Positions 12,601 to 23,307 of a DNA stretch of 64,000 nucleotides are shown piece after piece. The number at the start of each line of letters is the position of its first letter. The first letter of the stretch is position 1. Source of the stretch: Verticillium longisporum (Eukaryota > Ascomycota > Sordariomycetes > Glomerellales > Plectosphaerellaceae); contig JAETXT010000013.1 of NCBI GenBank assembly GCA_019188255.1, positions 1,116,001 through 1,180,000 of the forward strand. Reading direction: 5' to 3'. Under the pieces are notes generated by a model. It ran no database searches and was not told where the DNA came from. It saw only the letters and a list, made by a program, of their open reading frames with translations. Made by a program: the position numbers and the translations under genes.

Positions 12601-12963
12601 GCTGCCGGCGAGGACAAAGACGCGCCTCGCAAAGGCCCACGGGCTGTCCTCGACGTGGGTCGAAAACGTCTCCCACCTGCCCTCGAGCGACCGAACCCGC
12701 CGCGCGCCCTCTCGGCCGAGCGCCCTGAGGAACGCGCACCTGGCGAGGCTGCCGACGAGGATGACGCCGTCCACGGGGCTCTGCCCTTCCGTCGTGGTCA
12801 GCAGCGCCGAGGGCTTGCCGGTGACGGATTCGAGATCGCGGGCGAGGTTCCGGATGGCGATCTGGGTTCCCTCGAACTCGTCCTTGTCGAACAGGACGGG
12901 GAGGCCGGCGAGGTCGAGGGCGCCGTGCGCGGCGTCGAAGCCGATGATGGGTGTCTCGAACAT
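9692..12963 (-). CDS. Glycoside hydrolase family 115 (xylan alpha-glucuronidase type), one apparent -1 frameshift
   Basis: GH115 enzymes remove 4-O-methyl-glucuronic acid from xylan. Exons are 12963-12542, 12440-12227, 12157-11767, 11707-11556, 11498-11433 and 11358-9692. The five introns are 57-101 bp, and every junction restores family sequence: GVSPWYWWADV, then ANFLWPAMWSGFPWP, then TLLFADDNFGNVRRYP, then LYYHLEYVGHPRSYKW, then RVWVFNVGDIKPME. The catalytic-region blocks YRGIFINDEAPAL and DKWNHIMCQPRYGYDP are present, followed by the C-terminal GH115 domain. About 970 aa, normal for the family. No signal peptide is visible at the chosen ATG (MFETPIIGFD), suggesting an intracellular form or a missed first exon. 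Near 10441-10449 the frame shifts by -1 between IEWTVEP and SESWIQ; one missing C would repair it. Confidence 0.85.
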
Positions 12964-14533
12964 GGGCGCCTTGCAGGGAAAACTTGATGCACGAAAATGT
13001 AACAAATGCCACCCTGGATAGCGATCAACGAGAGTCGCTACAGCAAAGCAGGCAGCACAATCAGCAACCGATGCTTCGTGGCCACGGGAACCCGACCCTC
13101 GACAGGACCGAGGATGGTATACCCCGCACTCGTAAGACTTTACCCCGACGGCCGACTAGTTTGCACGGCCATGGCCCGTCCAAGTGGCCCTGAAGGAACA
13201 CCGGTGGACACACGTTGTCTGGGTCGGGCGTCGCCGAGTGACGAGCTAAGGGCGCCTTCGTGGGCCGAGGCGTTGCCGATACCGGCCGGCGATTCTGTCG
13301 GCTTCGCCTTGCTTTGGCCGGGCTCCGGGGACCGCGTGCCCGACCGAGCAGCACCAGACGAGCGAACTAGCCGAACACGCATTTGCTCCGGTGCAGTGCG
13401 TCCTGTGCAACGAGCGCAGCAAGATCAATGGTGTTTGTTTCTCTAATTTGCAATAGGGTAGGACAAACCCAGGAAAGTTGGCTTGCGTCAGACCATGGCG
13501 GTCACCAACCGGGTTATAAGGGCGTCTACGCTTTGATAAAGCCTTACATGTCTGTGCAGTCAGGCGTGTAGGCCTCATCGGTACATTCGTAAAACGCAGA
13601 CTCCGTGGGCTCATGGCGAATTGGTGAAGCCGATTGAGCCAGAAGATCATTCTCTCCGAGTCAACGCAAGGCGTTCTCGAGAAGCTTCAGAGCAGGATAC
13701 TACGAGAATGCTAAGCCTTGGAGGCAATGCCAGAGAAGCTCGCCTGACAAAGTCGCGCCTGGCAAACCGAACGATGTCACGAAATTAACAAAAGACACGT
13801 AGGCTGACCGATTGGACATATCCACTGATTCTAGACGTTGAGCATAGACCCAGACACGTGGCATTGAACGCAGCACTGCGTGTCCAGTTCTGGTCTGTTC
13901 CGCCAATATGAAGCAGCAGTCATTCTAGAGATACGCATCATCAGTGATCAGGACCGACATGAACTGCATAGCCGACAAGCTGTATCAGACACAGTTTCCG
14001 TCCAACAGACGAAGCAGGCAAAAGCAAATCACACGACCAAACCCGGTTGGGATATCCTCCTGCGAGAGATGGCCGCCTGGTCATCACTACGGACTCGGCA
14101 TGGCTTGCAGCGTTTGGAGGCCGCGGCCTTGGCTGTTGAGTTCGTGTGTCAAGTGGGAACCAACTGAATAAAGAGGTTCCGGGCTGACGCTCGACGGTTG
14201 TGGGTACGCGACATCGACTTCGCGAGTGCAACAAGCACAACACACGTCTTTCGTTCGTTCTCCACGTCCAGAACACAGAATCGTAAGGCAGAGGAATCTA
14301 TTCTCAGGCGACGCAGTCGTATTTTACACAAGACAACGGCATAACCACGCGACACGCGCCACGCAGCACGCTATACAGGGGGGGTTTGGAAGAAGCCGCC
14401 ATCTCACTAGTTCCCGGTTCCCCAAAAGGTCGTAAGAGTTCGTTCGTGGGATGGTCAAGATATCATTCTTCCAGGAATCGAGGTGGGAGGGAAGAAAGGT
14501 CGTCAGACAGCCAGGCGGATGGGAGCGAGCTGT
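12964..14533. other. Intergenic region without recognisable gene
   Basis: About 1.6 kb between the start of the GH115 gene and the 3' end of qcr6. All frames are short (134 codons at most, 13246-13650 minus) and show no recognisable domain. No RNA gene or repeat was seen. Confidence 0.45.
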
Positions 14534-14927
14534 TTATTTGAGCTTAGACCACAGCTTGGGCGCAGCGCAGGCGGTAGCGCAGTGGGCGAGGTGGAAGACT
14601 ACAGATCATGTCAGCGAACCAAAAAGAATTGACCCGTCGTCGTGGCAGGAGAGGAAGGACATACACTCCTCAACGCAGTCCTCCTTGGCACCGCCCTCGT
14701 CGTCCTGAGCGGCCGTGACGCGCGCGACGCAGTCGTCGTAGTGGTGCTTGGGGCCGGCGCACTGCTTGGACTCCACGCACTCTGCAATCCGGTCAGCGGT
14801 CTCCTCTTCTCGGGTCCGAAAGGGCATCGTGGCCGCAGCGCAGCTTGTGAGGGAAAGGGGAAAGCGTGCGGGCGTGAGAACCATACCTTCCTCGAGCTTC
14901 GTCTTGGGATCCTGGAGCTCCTCCTCC

Positions 14928-14959
<32 letters not shown>

Positions 14960-15331
14960 CTCAGCCTCGCCCTCCTCCGATTCGGCCTCGGCCTCGGGCT
15001 CCTCAGAAGCCTCCTCCTCCTTCGCAGGCTCCTGGTCCTTGGTGCTGGTCTCCTCGGTTGTCTCCTCGGTCTGCATGTGAAAAAAAGAGAAAACTCGGTC
15101 AGATTCGTCGTCTTCAATGCCCATCTCGCACAAGGGGACTCGGGGACGATGGTATTCGACAATGGATCCCGGGGCGGCGCCCGCAGGTCATACGATCGCC
15201 CCCTCCCCCCAATCTGCCCGGGGAATATTTTGCGCGCATACCTTCTCCTCAGCCGCGGGCGCCTCGGCCTCGACGGTGCTCCAGGGCGTGACCGCCTCGA
15301 CGAGGTCGGTGAAAGCGTCCCAGATACCCAT
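14534..15331 (-). CDS. qcr6: Cytochrome bc1 complex subunit 6 (hinge protein)
   Basis: The acidic hinge subunit of mitochondrial ubiquinol-cytochrome c reductase, which sits next to cytochrome c1 on the intermembrane side and helps cytochrome c docking. Predicted 151 aa from four exons: 15331-15242, 15070-14887, 14781-14665 and 14598-14534 (introns 171, 105 and 66 bp). The N terminus reads MGIWDAFTDLVEAVTPW. A glutamate-rich stretch including about 15 consecutive Glu fills residues 45-85. The conserved C-terminal domain follows, with cysteine pairs in ECVESKQCAGPKHHYDDC and EDCVEEFFHLAHC, ending at the family-typical APKLWSKLK. S. cerevisiae Qcr6 is 147 aa. The last 22-codon exon is easily missed. 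All splice sites are GTRNGT...YAG, and the exon sum is divisible by three. Confidence 0.93.
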
Positions 15332-15479
15332 TTTCGATTGTGGTGGATTCGTGATGAGCAATTGGCGGTGGTCGGGCGTTGCGTGGTTCCGTCTCTTCGG
15401 GGGCGAGGAAATGGAAGAAGTCGGGGAGCTTTCTCGGTCGGCAGCAGGTGCAAAAGTGATCTTGAATTGAGGGGATTTG

Positions 15480-15484
15480 ATTGG
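15480..15484 (-). promoter_or_regulatory. CCAAT box upstream of qcr6
   Basis: CCAAT on the minus strand, about 149 bp upstream of the qcr6 ATG; a second copy lies at 15361-15365, probably in the leader. The HAP/CCAAT-binding complex is known to control respiratory-chain genes in fungi. Binding here is an inference from the motif and position only. Confidence 0.35.
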
Positions 15485-15998
15485 CCGGGCTGTTGATGCG
15501 TCATGACTAAGAGCACGTGACTGCACGAGTGGCCTGAGCAAGCAACGCCCAGACACATATTGACTACAATTGAATTGCCTGGGGCAGCTTTCTCACTATA
15601 CCTACCATATCTAACGACTAAATGAACAAGTCGACGTCCGCGCCCGCATTCGCAACGAGACAACTCACTTGTGCTGACCTCACAAGATTTCCTGAGGCAT
15701 TGGCATACAGCTACGTGATAGGTGGCCGAGCTTGCGATATACAACACCTCGTGCTGAGTCAATTGCGTTCGGTACTATGTGAACTGAACCGCATCACGTC
15801 GCATCGAGTAAAGAAGGCTTCCTCCCTCGCTATGTCAGATCTGCCACCATAATGAAACTGGCCAACGGACGGAAAAAAAGAATCAAGATGCAGTTTGTAC
15901 CGGTGTGAATCCTCAAACCCAAAGACTCCAGTCGTAATTCCCATCGTGTCTCGTGCGCGATAATGCTCTTCAAATCAATGACAAGCCGCAACGAATCC

Positions 15999-16855
15999 CT
16001 ACGAGTGATCAGCGCCGTCCCGTATGTGGCTCTCGAGCCGCATGCCAATCTGCTGGGCCTGGGCCTCGTCATAACCTGGTGGCGGCTCATTTGGTCGCTG
16101 GTTCTGGCTCGCTGAGCTGGCAGATCGTGGCGGTGAAGCAGGTAACGGGGCGCTCAGGTTGGGTGCGCCTGTTGTTCCCTCGGCTCGCGCCTCGTAAGCT
16201 GGCAGCGGCTCGTCAGGAATGTTGATCGTCTGACCGGTCTCCTGCTGTAGTCGCCTGACGTGCTCCATGCGCTCTTTGAGCTCTTCGAACCTCTGTCCAA
16301 ACTCAGTGTGACCGCCCTCGCGGAAGCTGAGCTTCAGCTCAAGACGTGGAAGGTCCGGAGGAACGCCGCCTCCCGGGCTTGGCCGTACAATCGACGACCA
16401 GTACCATGCGCCGAAAAGGGGCGAACCAACATAGCTATCCTGACAGTCCAATATCCATGCTTGGAACGACTTGAACTCTTCGGTAGGTTTGGAAGGGATA
16501 TAGATCACCTGGCAGAGACAGCAGATTAGCTCAACGTCATTTTTTTTTTCAAGGGTGGCCAGACTAGACTACGTACTCGTCTCGTAGTGATGTAAGCGGT
16601 GCCATCGGCGCTCTTGTGTGAAAATGGCGTTCGGCCCTGCTGGAGGGCCTTTGGAACACTTAATTCGAGGCTGATCTTATTCGTCCTATGCCTTATGCGT
16701 TCATTGTCGAGGGGAATAATGTTGCCATTGTCCCTGATCATGACCCAACTAGACTGGTGATTAGAATTCAAGCTGGCCTGCGCAAGTTCTCGTTCCCTCT
16801 GCACCCTCCGTGCAATGTGATATGCGTGCTGCTCTTGAAGATACTGGTCCGTCAT
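15999..16855 (-). CDS. WBP2-like GRAM-domain protein
   Basis: Predicted 262 aa from exons 16855-16577 and 16508-15999 (intron 68 bp, GTACGT...CAG). The N-terminal half fits a GRAM/PH-like domain (about residues 38-150: GNIIPLDNERI, DGTAYITTRRVIYIP, FQAWILDCQDSYVGSPLFG). The C-terminal third is proline-rich and disordered, with LPAYE and PPPGYDEAQAQQIG, resembling the PY-type ligand tail of WW-domain-binding protein 2. Animal WBP2 binds WW-domain proteins through such motifs; a fungal partner such as a Rsp5-type ligase would be an inference. The ATG at 16855 is the first ATG in the frame; upstream in-frame codons belong to a GTC-repeat leader and lack ATG. Confidence 0.75.
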
Positions 16856-17064
16856 GTTGAAGATGGTGTGGCCAACTCTGTGCTGAAGCAGCTTAGGCGG
16901 AGGAAGGACGGGCCCGTAGCGGGCTGGTCGACGGCGGGGTATCGCAAGATGCCGGAGGCTATGTCGGATGTCGAGACTCGAGCAACTTGGTGGGCAGTGA
17001 GAGGGGGGAAGACGGTAATGGTGAAGGACGAGAGCCGCGGTGGCGTCGGCGGCGACGGCGGCTG

Positions 17065-17072
17065 CGACGACT

Positions 17073-17109
<37 letters not shown>

Positions 17110-17130
17110 CGACGGCGACGGCGACAGCGG
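17065..17130. repeat. GAC trinucleotide repeat in a 5' leader
   Basis: An interrupted run of GAC/GGC triplets on the + strand, with about 14 uninterrupted GAC-type units near 17080-17108. It lies about 210-275 bp upstream of the ATG of the minus-strand WBP2-like gene and would be (GTC)n in that transcript's leader if transcribed. Confidence 0.8.
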
Positions 17131-20110
17131 CAAGGAGGAAGCAGAGAGGGCAGGACAAATGGGAACAGGGGCGGCGGGTATGGCAGGGACGTACTTTATT
17201 GACATTTTGAAGGTGGAAGGTTCTGCGACAGAGCTTCCCCTAGCAGCTTGGTTGTAGCCAGCCGGGCCAGCCAACGAATCGAGCGGGCGGCAGGAGAAGG
17301 GCGCCGGTACACTGTGGACTGTGGATTGTGGGCAGCGAAGCTTCGGAGATCCCAGGTTATGCTAGTGGTGGGGTGGGGAACTGGCCGCAAGTTGCAAGGC
17401 CTGGTACTGGGTTCTGGATGCCGGCTGCTGGGTGCTGGGCGTCGAAGCTGTGACCTGCCTTGACTTGTTTTGACTTGGGAAGCGAGACGGGGGGACGCAG
17501 ATGGATGCAGATGCAGACTGTACTGTAGTAGGGCCCGCAGGTGGGAGAGGAGGGAAGAGGGGGGGGGGGCGGGAGAGGCAAGTGGAGGAGGCCAGCCGAG
17601 ACAGTACTAGACCAAGCGAGTCGAAGGATGAACAGGACGATAGAAGGTGGATGCTCCAAGGAGACGGATGAGGACGAGGCCAGACGAGGCGAGAGAACGG
17701 GCTTCGGGCGGGCTGCGACGGGGCTGTGGTTTCTGGTTAAGCAGCGGCAGCTAAGAAGAAAAAGTGGCTGGGATGGCAAATCCACAAGCCAGTAGGTAAT
17801 GGCGAGTGGGGGACGTATTGCGACAGTGTACCATGTACGTTGTTGTTCGCCGTTCCGTTCGTCGAGGTGTGTGTGGATGGATGTCCAGGGTGTGTGAGGG
17901 GGGAGGGGGTTGATGAGGAGTCGATGAGGGGTGATGGGACCACAGTCTTAGGTCTTAGTTAAAAGCCTTCCAGGGTTTATTTTTCCTCATTCGTTGTCGA
18001 GGGCACAGGTTCGGTGGGAGATCGACGTGAACCTCCCAGCACCAGTTGGCTTTGCGGACAGGAAGCTTTTGTTCTAGGCACCCCTCTGGACATGACGATG
18101 AAAAATGATGTTGAAGAGGGGAAGAGGACTGTGGACAGATACCTAGCGACACCAAGGTTTACTCGTAAACCACCCGCCAACCGGCTGCGAGGTACATAGT
18201 AGTTGCCTCTGATATCCAGTCCTCGCGGCTGCGACTTCCGATCCTCTTGTTGGCACAGTCCGGGCCACCGTGCACACATCCTTTGACTGTGAGGCTGGCA
18301 GTTGGGTCTAGCATACACCACTGTACCTTACCTGCCAGCAGGCCCCAATTCAATTGTCAGTGGCGCTGATGTGGCCTTCCGTGGACACGCACACTATGCG
18401 AGGACATTCGCCTCGCCAGCGCCCTCTCTCTTCCTTGCCTGACCTTGTTAGCCAATGCTTCCTCATGAACTGTCGGTAGGCAGGTAGGTAGCTGCCAAAA
18501 GGTGATGTGACCAGACAGCACGGCGGTACCGAATCACGACGACCCGTGCTGGCAACGGCTGGAGGCGCTTCATGCCCATCGACACGGCCCGTTGCATAGG
18601 CCAAACTCTGATACCCTACCCGGCGATGGCGATACCTTGCAGACGGGCCACCTCTTGTCTGATGACCAGCCGCTAGGTACCATTGATATACAGTGGTCGA
18701 TTGCTGAGTGGTAGTAGATGGATTGGTACCATGAATGCTTCTACCAAGGACCAGGGTTTCAACCTGCGGGGATCGCTTTGTGCTTGGTGTCCGGATTGCC
18801 AGGCGGTCCCCCAGGCCCAGGGACCAGCCAAGACTCGATAGTGGCTCGTAACACGTCTTACCCCGAGATCTGATCCGCTCGACATGGACAGGGCAGCCTT
18901 CACCTCGGCTGGGTGTCGCGCCTTGTTGCGCCTGATGTGTCTCCCACCGTCCCGCGATGGCCGTGATTTGCAGCTGTCCTACTGAATGAAGCAGTAGAAG
19001 AAACTATGCCAGCAACATTCCGGCCGACGGACTGCCTGAGTCTGAGACCCTGAGCAATGTCTTTGACTCTTAGGGGATACGCTATCGAGTGTGTGCCGTG
19101 CTCTGCATGTGAAGTCGCAGCGACCCAGCAGGATCGCGGAAACCAGGACCAGGGTAACAGGTCAGGCAGGTACCTCTGAAACCACAAGTCACAAGTTGCT
19201 CGATGCCTGGGCCCGCCGCGGCGAGCCATGCGGCCGCTTTATGGTCACTTGGATGCCACAACCCAGCGAGCGAACGAGAAAGCACGCGTGGCATGCGACC
19301 TTCAGCGCATGGCGCGCTGTTTATGTCTCGGTCTAGCGGGATGTGACTGGGGGATGGATGACCAGACCGAGTCATGTAAGTGACTTGTGTGGAGGGCGGC
19401 TGGAGACTGAGAGAAACAAGCAGCTCTGGGAGCAAGATAGCTATGTAGCTGCTGGCTGGGCTGGCGCAGACGAGGGATGAGAGACTGATGACTACTGACA
19501 GGTTGGTCGGTCGTTGTACAGTGCGCCGCCAGTCACGAGAAGAAGGCCGCTTGACAGATGGGCCCCCGCCCAGTCGGTGCTGGGAAGAAGCACGAGGCTG
19601 GCCATGATTCCATGATTCCCCTCATTTCCTGTTGCATCCGTGGTGGGTGTTTGGCGTGCAGCATGCAGCATGCAGCAGGAGATTGCTCAAACTCACCCGA
19701 CAGCGCGGGGCAGCTGCGCGCTGCTTGCTGACGATAGGTGCGAACGCGGTGGATTATCCAGTTGCAAATGGCTCGCTCGGCAAACCATTGGCTTCGGCCT
19801 GCCCGCTCAGCGATGCAAGAAAGAAGAGTTGTTATCTCCAGCAAGTGACAAGGAGAAGTCAAGTTCATTTCACTTTGTGATTGTTATGTCCCTTGAGAGT
19901 CCATGTCATAACAGTCAGTCTGGTGGCTGGGCAGGTGCGGTCGAGACAAAATAACCATTGCTGTTGCCGTTGCAAGTCCTGGATATCGCTGCCTGTTGAG
20001 TACCTCTTACCTTAGTAGGTAGGTACCTCAGGTATGGAGGTGGCACCTAGGTACCAACGCTGCCTCTCGGCCAGCGACCAATCCCAAATACTTGAGGCGA
20101 GCCACCATGA
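17131..20110. other. Gene-poor 3-kb interval before the first transposon
   Basis: No recognisable protein domain, RNA gene or long frame was found. There are a G-rich tract at about 17555-17580, repeated AGGTAGGTA/AGGTACCT patches at about 18478-18492 and 20015-20060, and a GCATGCAGCATGCAGCATGCAGC run near 19660-19680. The right end abuts the TA target site of transposon copy 1. Confidence 0.5.
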
Positions 20111-20211
20111 TAACGTGCATGATAAGCAAGTGGGCCAAACAAGCAAGTGGGCCACCTGACGACGAAAACGCGACCTTCTTACGTTAACCATTAATTCCTC
20201 CACCAACAACG

Positions 20212-21441
20212 ATGTCTCCGCCCTCACAAGAACGTCAATTACAGCTTGCTCTTCAGGCTATTCAAAATGACCCAGATCTCAGTATACGCGCTGCGACAAA
20301 TATCTTTGGTGTTCCCCGAATGACCTTGACGCGTCGACTACGCGGTATTACTTCGCAACGCGACAGGATCCCCCTCAATCGAAATTTGACGGAGCTCGAG
20401 GAGTTAACGATTGTTCAATACATACTTGAGCTAAATTCCCGAGCATTTCCTCCCCGGCTTTGTGAGGTTGAAGATATGGCTAATCGACTGCTAGCCGACC
20501 GCGACGCGCCGAGTGTCGGGAAGCGCTGGGCCTCAAACTTCGTCAGGCGACAACCAGAGCTTAAGACGCGTTTCTTTCGCAGATATGACTATCAGAGAGC
20601 CCAATGCGAAGATCCCGAGGCAATTCGCGATTGGTTCGCGCTCGTAAAGAACACAATCGCCAAATACGGTATCGCGGAGCCTGATATCTATAACTTCGAT
20701 GAGACTGGGTTTATGATGGGCGTTATCGGGTCCGGAATGGTCGTTACGAACGCCGAAAGACGTTCTAATACGAAAATGGTCCAACCAGGAGGTCGGGAAT
20801 GGGTGACAGTGATCCAAGGCGTTGGCGCAGACGGGTGGTGTGTCCCGCCGTTCATCATTATGGCGGGCAAAAATCACCTCTCAAGCTGGTACGAAGACAG
20901 CCCTCTACCTCACGACTGGGTAATCGCTACGACAGACAAAGGCTGGACAACAAATGAGAAAGGTCTAGAATGGATTCAGCATTTTGACAAGCATACCAAG
21001 CCCCGTCGGTCGGCCGGATATCGCCTCCTTATCCTAGATGGGCACCAAAGTCACCATTCCGTTGAGTTCGAGCTCTACTGCAAGGAAAACAACATCATTA
21101 CGCTATGCATGCCTCCCCATTCATCTCACCTACTTCAACCTCTTGATGTTGGCTGTTTTGGCCCGCTAAAGCAGGCCTACGGTCGGCAAATTGAGAAGAA
21201 GATGAGGGCAGGTACAAGCCACATCACGAAGGAGGACTTCTTTCCCGCGTTTTTCGCAGCTTTCAAAGAAGCTATGACGGAAAGGAATATCAAGGGGGTT
21301 CAGAGGTGCTGGGCTTGTCCCAATGAGCCCCGAAATTGTGGTTTCAAAGCTGGATGTGAAGCTACGGACACCGACGCCCGTCGAGGGGGTCCCCGATACA
21401 TCAGAACCTTGGGTCTCCCAAACGCCTCACAACCCGATTGA
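20212..21441 (+). CDS. Fot1/pogo-type transposase (copy 1), frame ends early
   Basis: A 409-aa frame starting at ATG 20212. A pipsqueak-type helix-turn-helix covers about residues 8-46, a CENP-B/Tc5-like HTH about 60-125, and the DDE catalytic domain about 155-350. The catalytic acidic residues are D163 (NFDETGF), D276 (LILDGHQSHH) and D312 (QPLDVGCFGPLK); the last two are 35 residues apart, as in the Fot group. After NIKG the frame becomes VQRCWACP..., unlike the family's GxFRGAGLVP; the expected continuation lies in the +1 frame beyond the GGGGG run at 21294-21298. The same break is present in all three copies. The catalytic core is complete before the break, so the protein may still be active. 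Confidence 0.9.
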   Translation: MSPPSQERQLQLALQAIQNDPDLSIRAATNIFGVPRMTLTRRLRGITSQRDRIPLNRNLTELEELTIVQYILELNSRAFPPRLCEVEDMANRLLADRDAPSVGKRWASNFVRRQPELKTRFFRRYDYQRAQCEDPEAIRDWFALVKNTIAKYGIAEPDIYNFDETGFMMGVIGSGMVVTNAERRSNTKMVQPGGREWVTVIQGVGADGWCVPPFIIMAGKNHLSSWYEDSPLPHDWVIATTDKGWTTNEKGLEWIQHFDKHTKPRRSAGYRLLILDGHQSHHSVEFELYCKENNIITLCMPPHSSHLLQPLDVGCFGPLKQAYGRQIEKKMRAGTSHITKEDFFPAFFAAFKEAMTERNIKGVQRCWACPNEPRNCGFKAGCEATDTDARRGGPRYIRTLGLPNASQPD

Positions 21442-21865
21442 AGCTAGCTGTCAGTCAGAGTTTATTAAAGGTCGAATCGCCCGACACCAAGGAAGCTCTC
21501 CGACGTCGATTCTTAACGCTATAGACCACTTTACCAAGGGGACGCGTGGAATCATGCATCAACTCGCCCTATTGAAGTCGGAGAACCAGATCCTTCGAGA
21601 CGAGAACGCGACACTCAGCAAGCGTCGGAGAGCTAAGAAAACACGTCTCAGGCAAGGAGGGAGTCTAACTCTAGGTGAGGGACAGGAGATACAAACCAAT
21701 ATCGAGGTTCAGGTCCAGATAAATGAGGAAACGCGTCAGAGAAGCAGTCGCCAACCAAGGGACGGGACGAAGAAACGGCGCTGCGGTGTCTGCGGCGAGC
21801 CTGGACATAATGCGCGAACTTGTCAGCTGGAGACGAGGGCTTCTGAAGAAGAGGATTTCAAGTAG
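21323..21865 (+). CDS. Transposon C-terminal frame with CCHC zinc knuckle (copy 1)
   Basis: A 180-codon frame overlapping the end of the transposase frame, offset by +1. Its start (PMSPEIVVSKLDVKLRTP) continues the conserved tail of Fot1-like transposases (GLVPxxPxxVxSKLDVKLRTPTP), so it is most likely the C-terminal part of the same protein reached by a frameshift. Alternatively it is translated from its own ATG at 21323. A heptad-like segment (LLKSENQILRDENATL), a basic patch (KRRRAKKTRLRQGG) and a CX2CX4HX4C knuckle (CGVCGEPGHNARTC) end the protein. Confidence 0.75.
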   Translation: MSPEIVVSKLDVKLRTPTPVEGVPDTSEPWVSQTPHNPIEASCQSEFIKGRIARHQGSSPTSILNAIDHFTKGTRGIMHQLALLKSENQILRDENATLSKRRRAKKTRLRQGGSLTLGEGQEIQTNIEVQVQINEETRQRSSRQPRDGTKKRRCGVCGEPGHNARTCQLETRASEEEDFK

Positions 21866-21972
21866 TTTCAATTGATTTAAGGCGTTAGGGTTCACCGGGA
21901 TGCTGCTGTCGTCGCATGGTCGTGGTCAGGTGGCCCACTTGCTTGTTTGGCCCACTTGCTTATCATGCACGT

Positions 21973-22296
21973 TATAGCTAGAGACTATAGTAAATAGTAA
22001 GGAGGGTTCTAAATAACCTCTAGTTAAAGCTATCGTCTTTCTAATATCTTAATTTATAATATAAAAAGATTAATACTAGCTACCTTAGGCCGCTAAGGGC
22101 TACTACTACCTATTTAGTAACTCGCCTACTTTACTAGAAACTTAAAGGTATAAGAGACGAGCAAAGGTATATAGTTGCCCTAGCTAATTTAGGTAGTAGA
22201 GCTGTGTTTCTGGCTTATCCCCTGTCTAGCGTGCATTTACCCTAGTCGGGTAGAGCGAATAGCCTACAAGGGCAGAGAAAATAGCCGTCCTTACAG
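21973..22296. repeat. AT-rich repeat relic A (RIP-like)
   Basis: AT-rich, TpA-rich sequence immediately right of copy 1. Its last 150 bp (about 22147-22296) is homologous to relic B (about 25338-25488) in the same orientation. Both contain CTAGCGTGCATTTACCCT and end AAATAGCCGTCCT. Most differences between the two are C/T or G/A transitions, as expected of RIP. The parent element is not recognisable. Confidence 0.6.
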
Positions 22297-23198
22297 TTAT
22301 CAGAGAAAAGCTGAAGGAGGCGAGTGATCGGCCGTGCCTCGCACACCAGTGGCGCCAATGGTGGTGCATCACTCCCAACGCTCTCCGTGCTAATGGGTTG
22401 AACGTGCGCTCTATGTAGATAGAAGCGTGGGGTTTCGCAATATGAGCTTGGTGCGTCGAAAGGATTGGGTGCTCTCGCTGGCTGACTCAAGCCCTCGCAT
22501 GTTCCAGACGTCGAAGACGAGATGTGACAGGGGCGAAAGAGAACGAAAAAGGTCGGTGAGCTGTTGGTGTTTGAGGGTGCTCCCAATTGACCGAGGGGAA
22601 GATCATGGTGATCCATTGACTTGGCGACTGCCCAATGATGCCCCAAAGGTCCGCAGCATCATGTGCCACCTCGTACGAACGGCACCTAACAAGGCTTCTC
22701 TGATGTATTCCATGCAGCTCAACCATGTTTGTTGGGCAGGGAAACACACAGACGTCTTTGCTCTTCGGGTCAAGGTTGGCTCGATAGTCAGCACTTGGAC
22801 AATCCTTCTGGGTCTCTGGCTGACATGCCCCCTTGCTGGTGTGTGAGCCCTGGCGAGCCCTTGAGCCCTGAAGCCCTTGAGCCCTTGCGTGGTCTCTTAA
22901 ACTGGCTCATTCACGCTCCGGAATAGCAATACCCCCGGCGAACGAATCGAGCGGGCTGTCAGGGAAGCCCTGTGGCAGGAGATGGGACCCGGGTCCGCGG
23001 GCGAGAGCGCGGTGCCCTGGCTTTTGCCGGGTTCTTTGGTGAGCGAGATGCAGTAGCGTAGCGGTGCAGCATACAGTAACTGCGAGGTACCTCTTGGTCA
23101 GTGGGGGTTCACTAGCCTGGATGTCGTTGGACTGTGGTTGTCGGCGATAGGGTCGTAGGTGCAACCCAGGCTGCTGTTATGGCCGCATGGTGAGTTGC
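22297..23198. other. Spacer between the two inverted transposons
   Basis: About 900 bp of ordinary base composition. Frames of up to 139 codons show no domain. A small run of GAGCCCTTGAGCCCT-type repeats lies at about 22848-22890. No gene is called. Confidence 0.45.
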
Positions 23199-23307
23199 TA
23201 ACGTGCATGATAAGCAAGTGGGCCAAACAAGCAAGTGGGCCACCTGACCACGACCATGCGACGACAGCAGCATCCCGGTGAACCCTAACGCCTTAAATCA
23301 ATTGAAA

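Larger units (their letters stand above)
20113..21972 (+). mobile_element. Fot1/pogo-type DNA transposon, copy 1
   Basis: A 1,860-bp element flanked by TA duplications (20111-20112 and 21973-21974). The terminal inverted repeats are 48 bp and perfect, starting ACGTGCATGATAAGCAAGTG, with a further roughly 14 bp of imperfect match inward. Each terminal repeat contains AAGCAAGTGGGCC twice, 17 bp apart. It encodes a DD35D transposase. Copies 2 and 3 have identical length, ends and encoded proteins. Members of this group duplicate TA on insertion. Confidence 0.95.
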
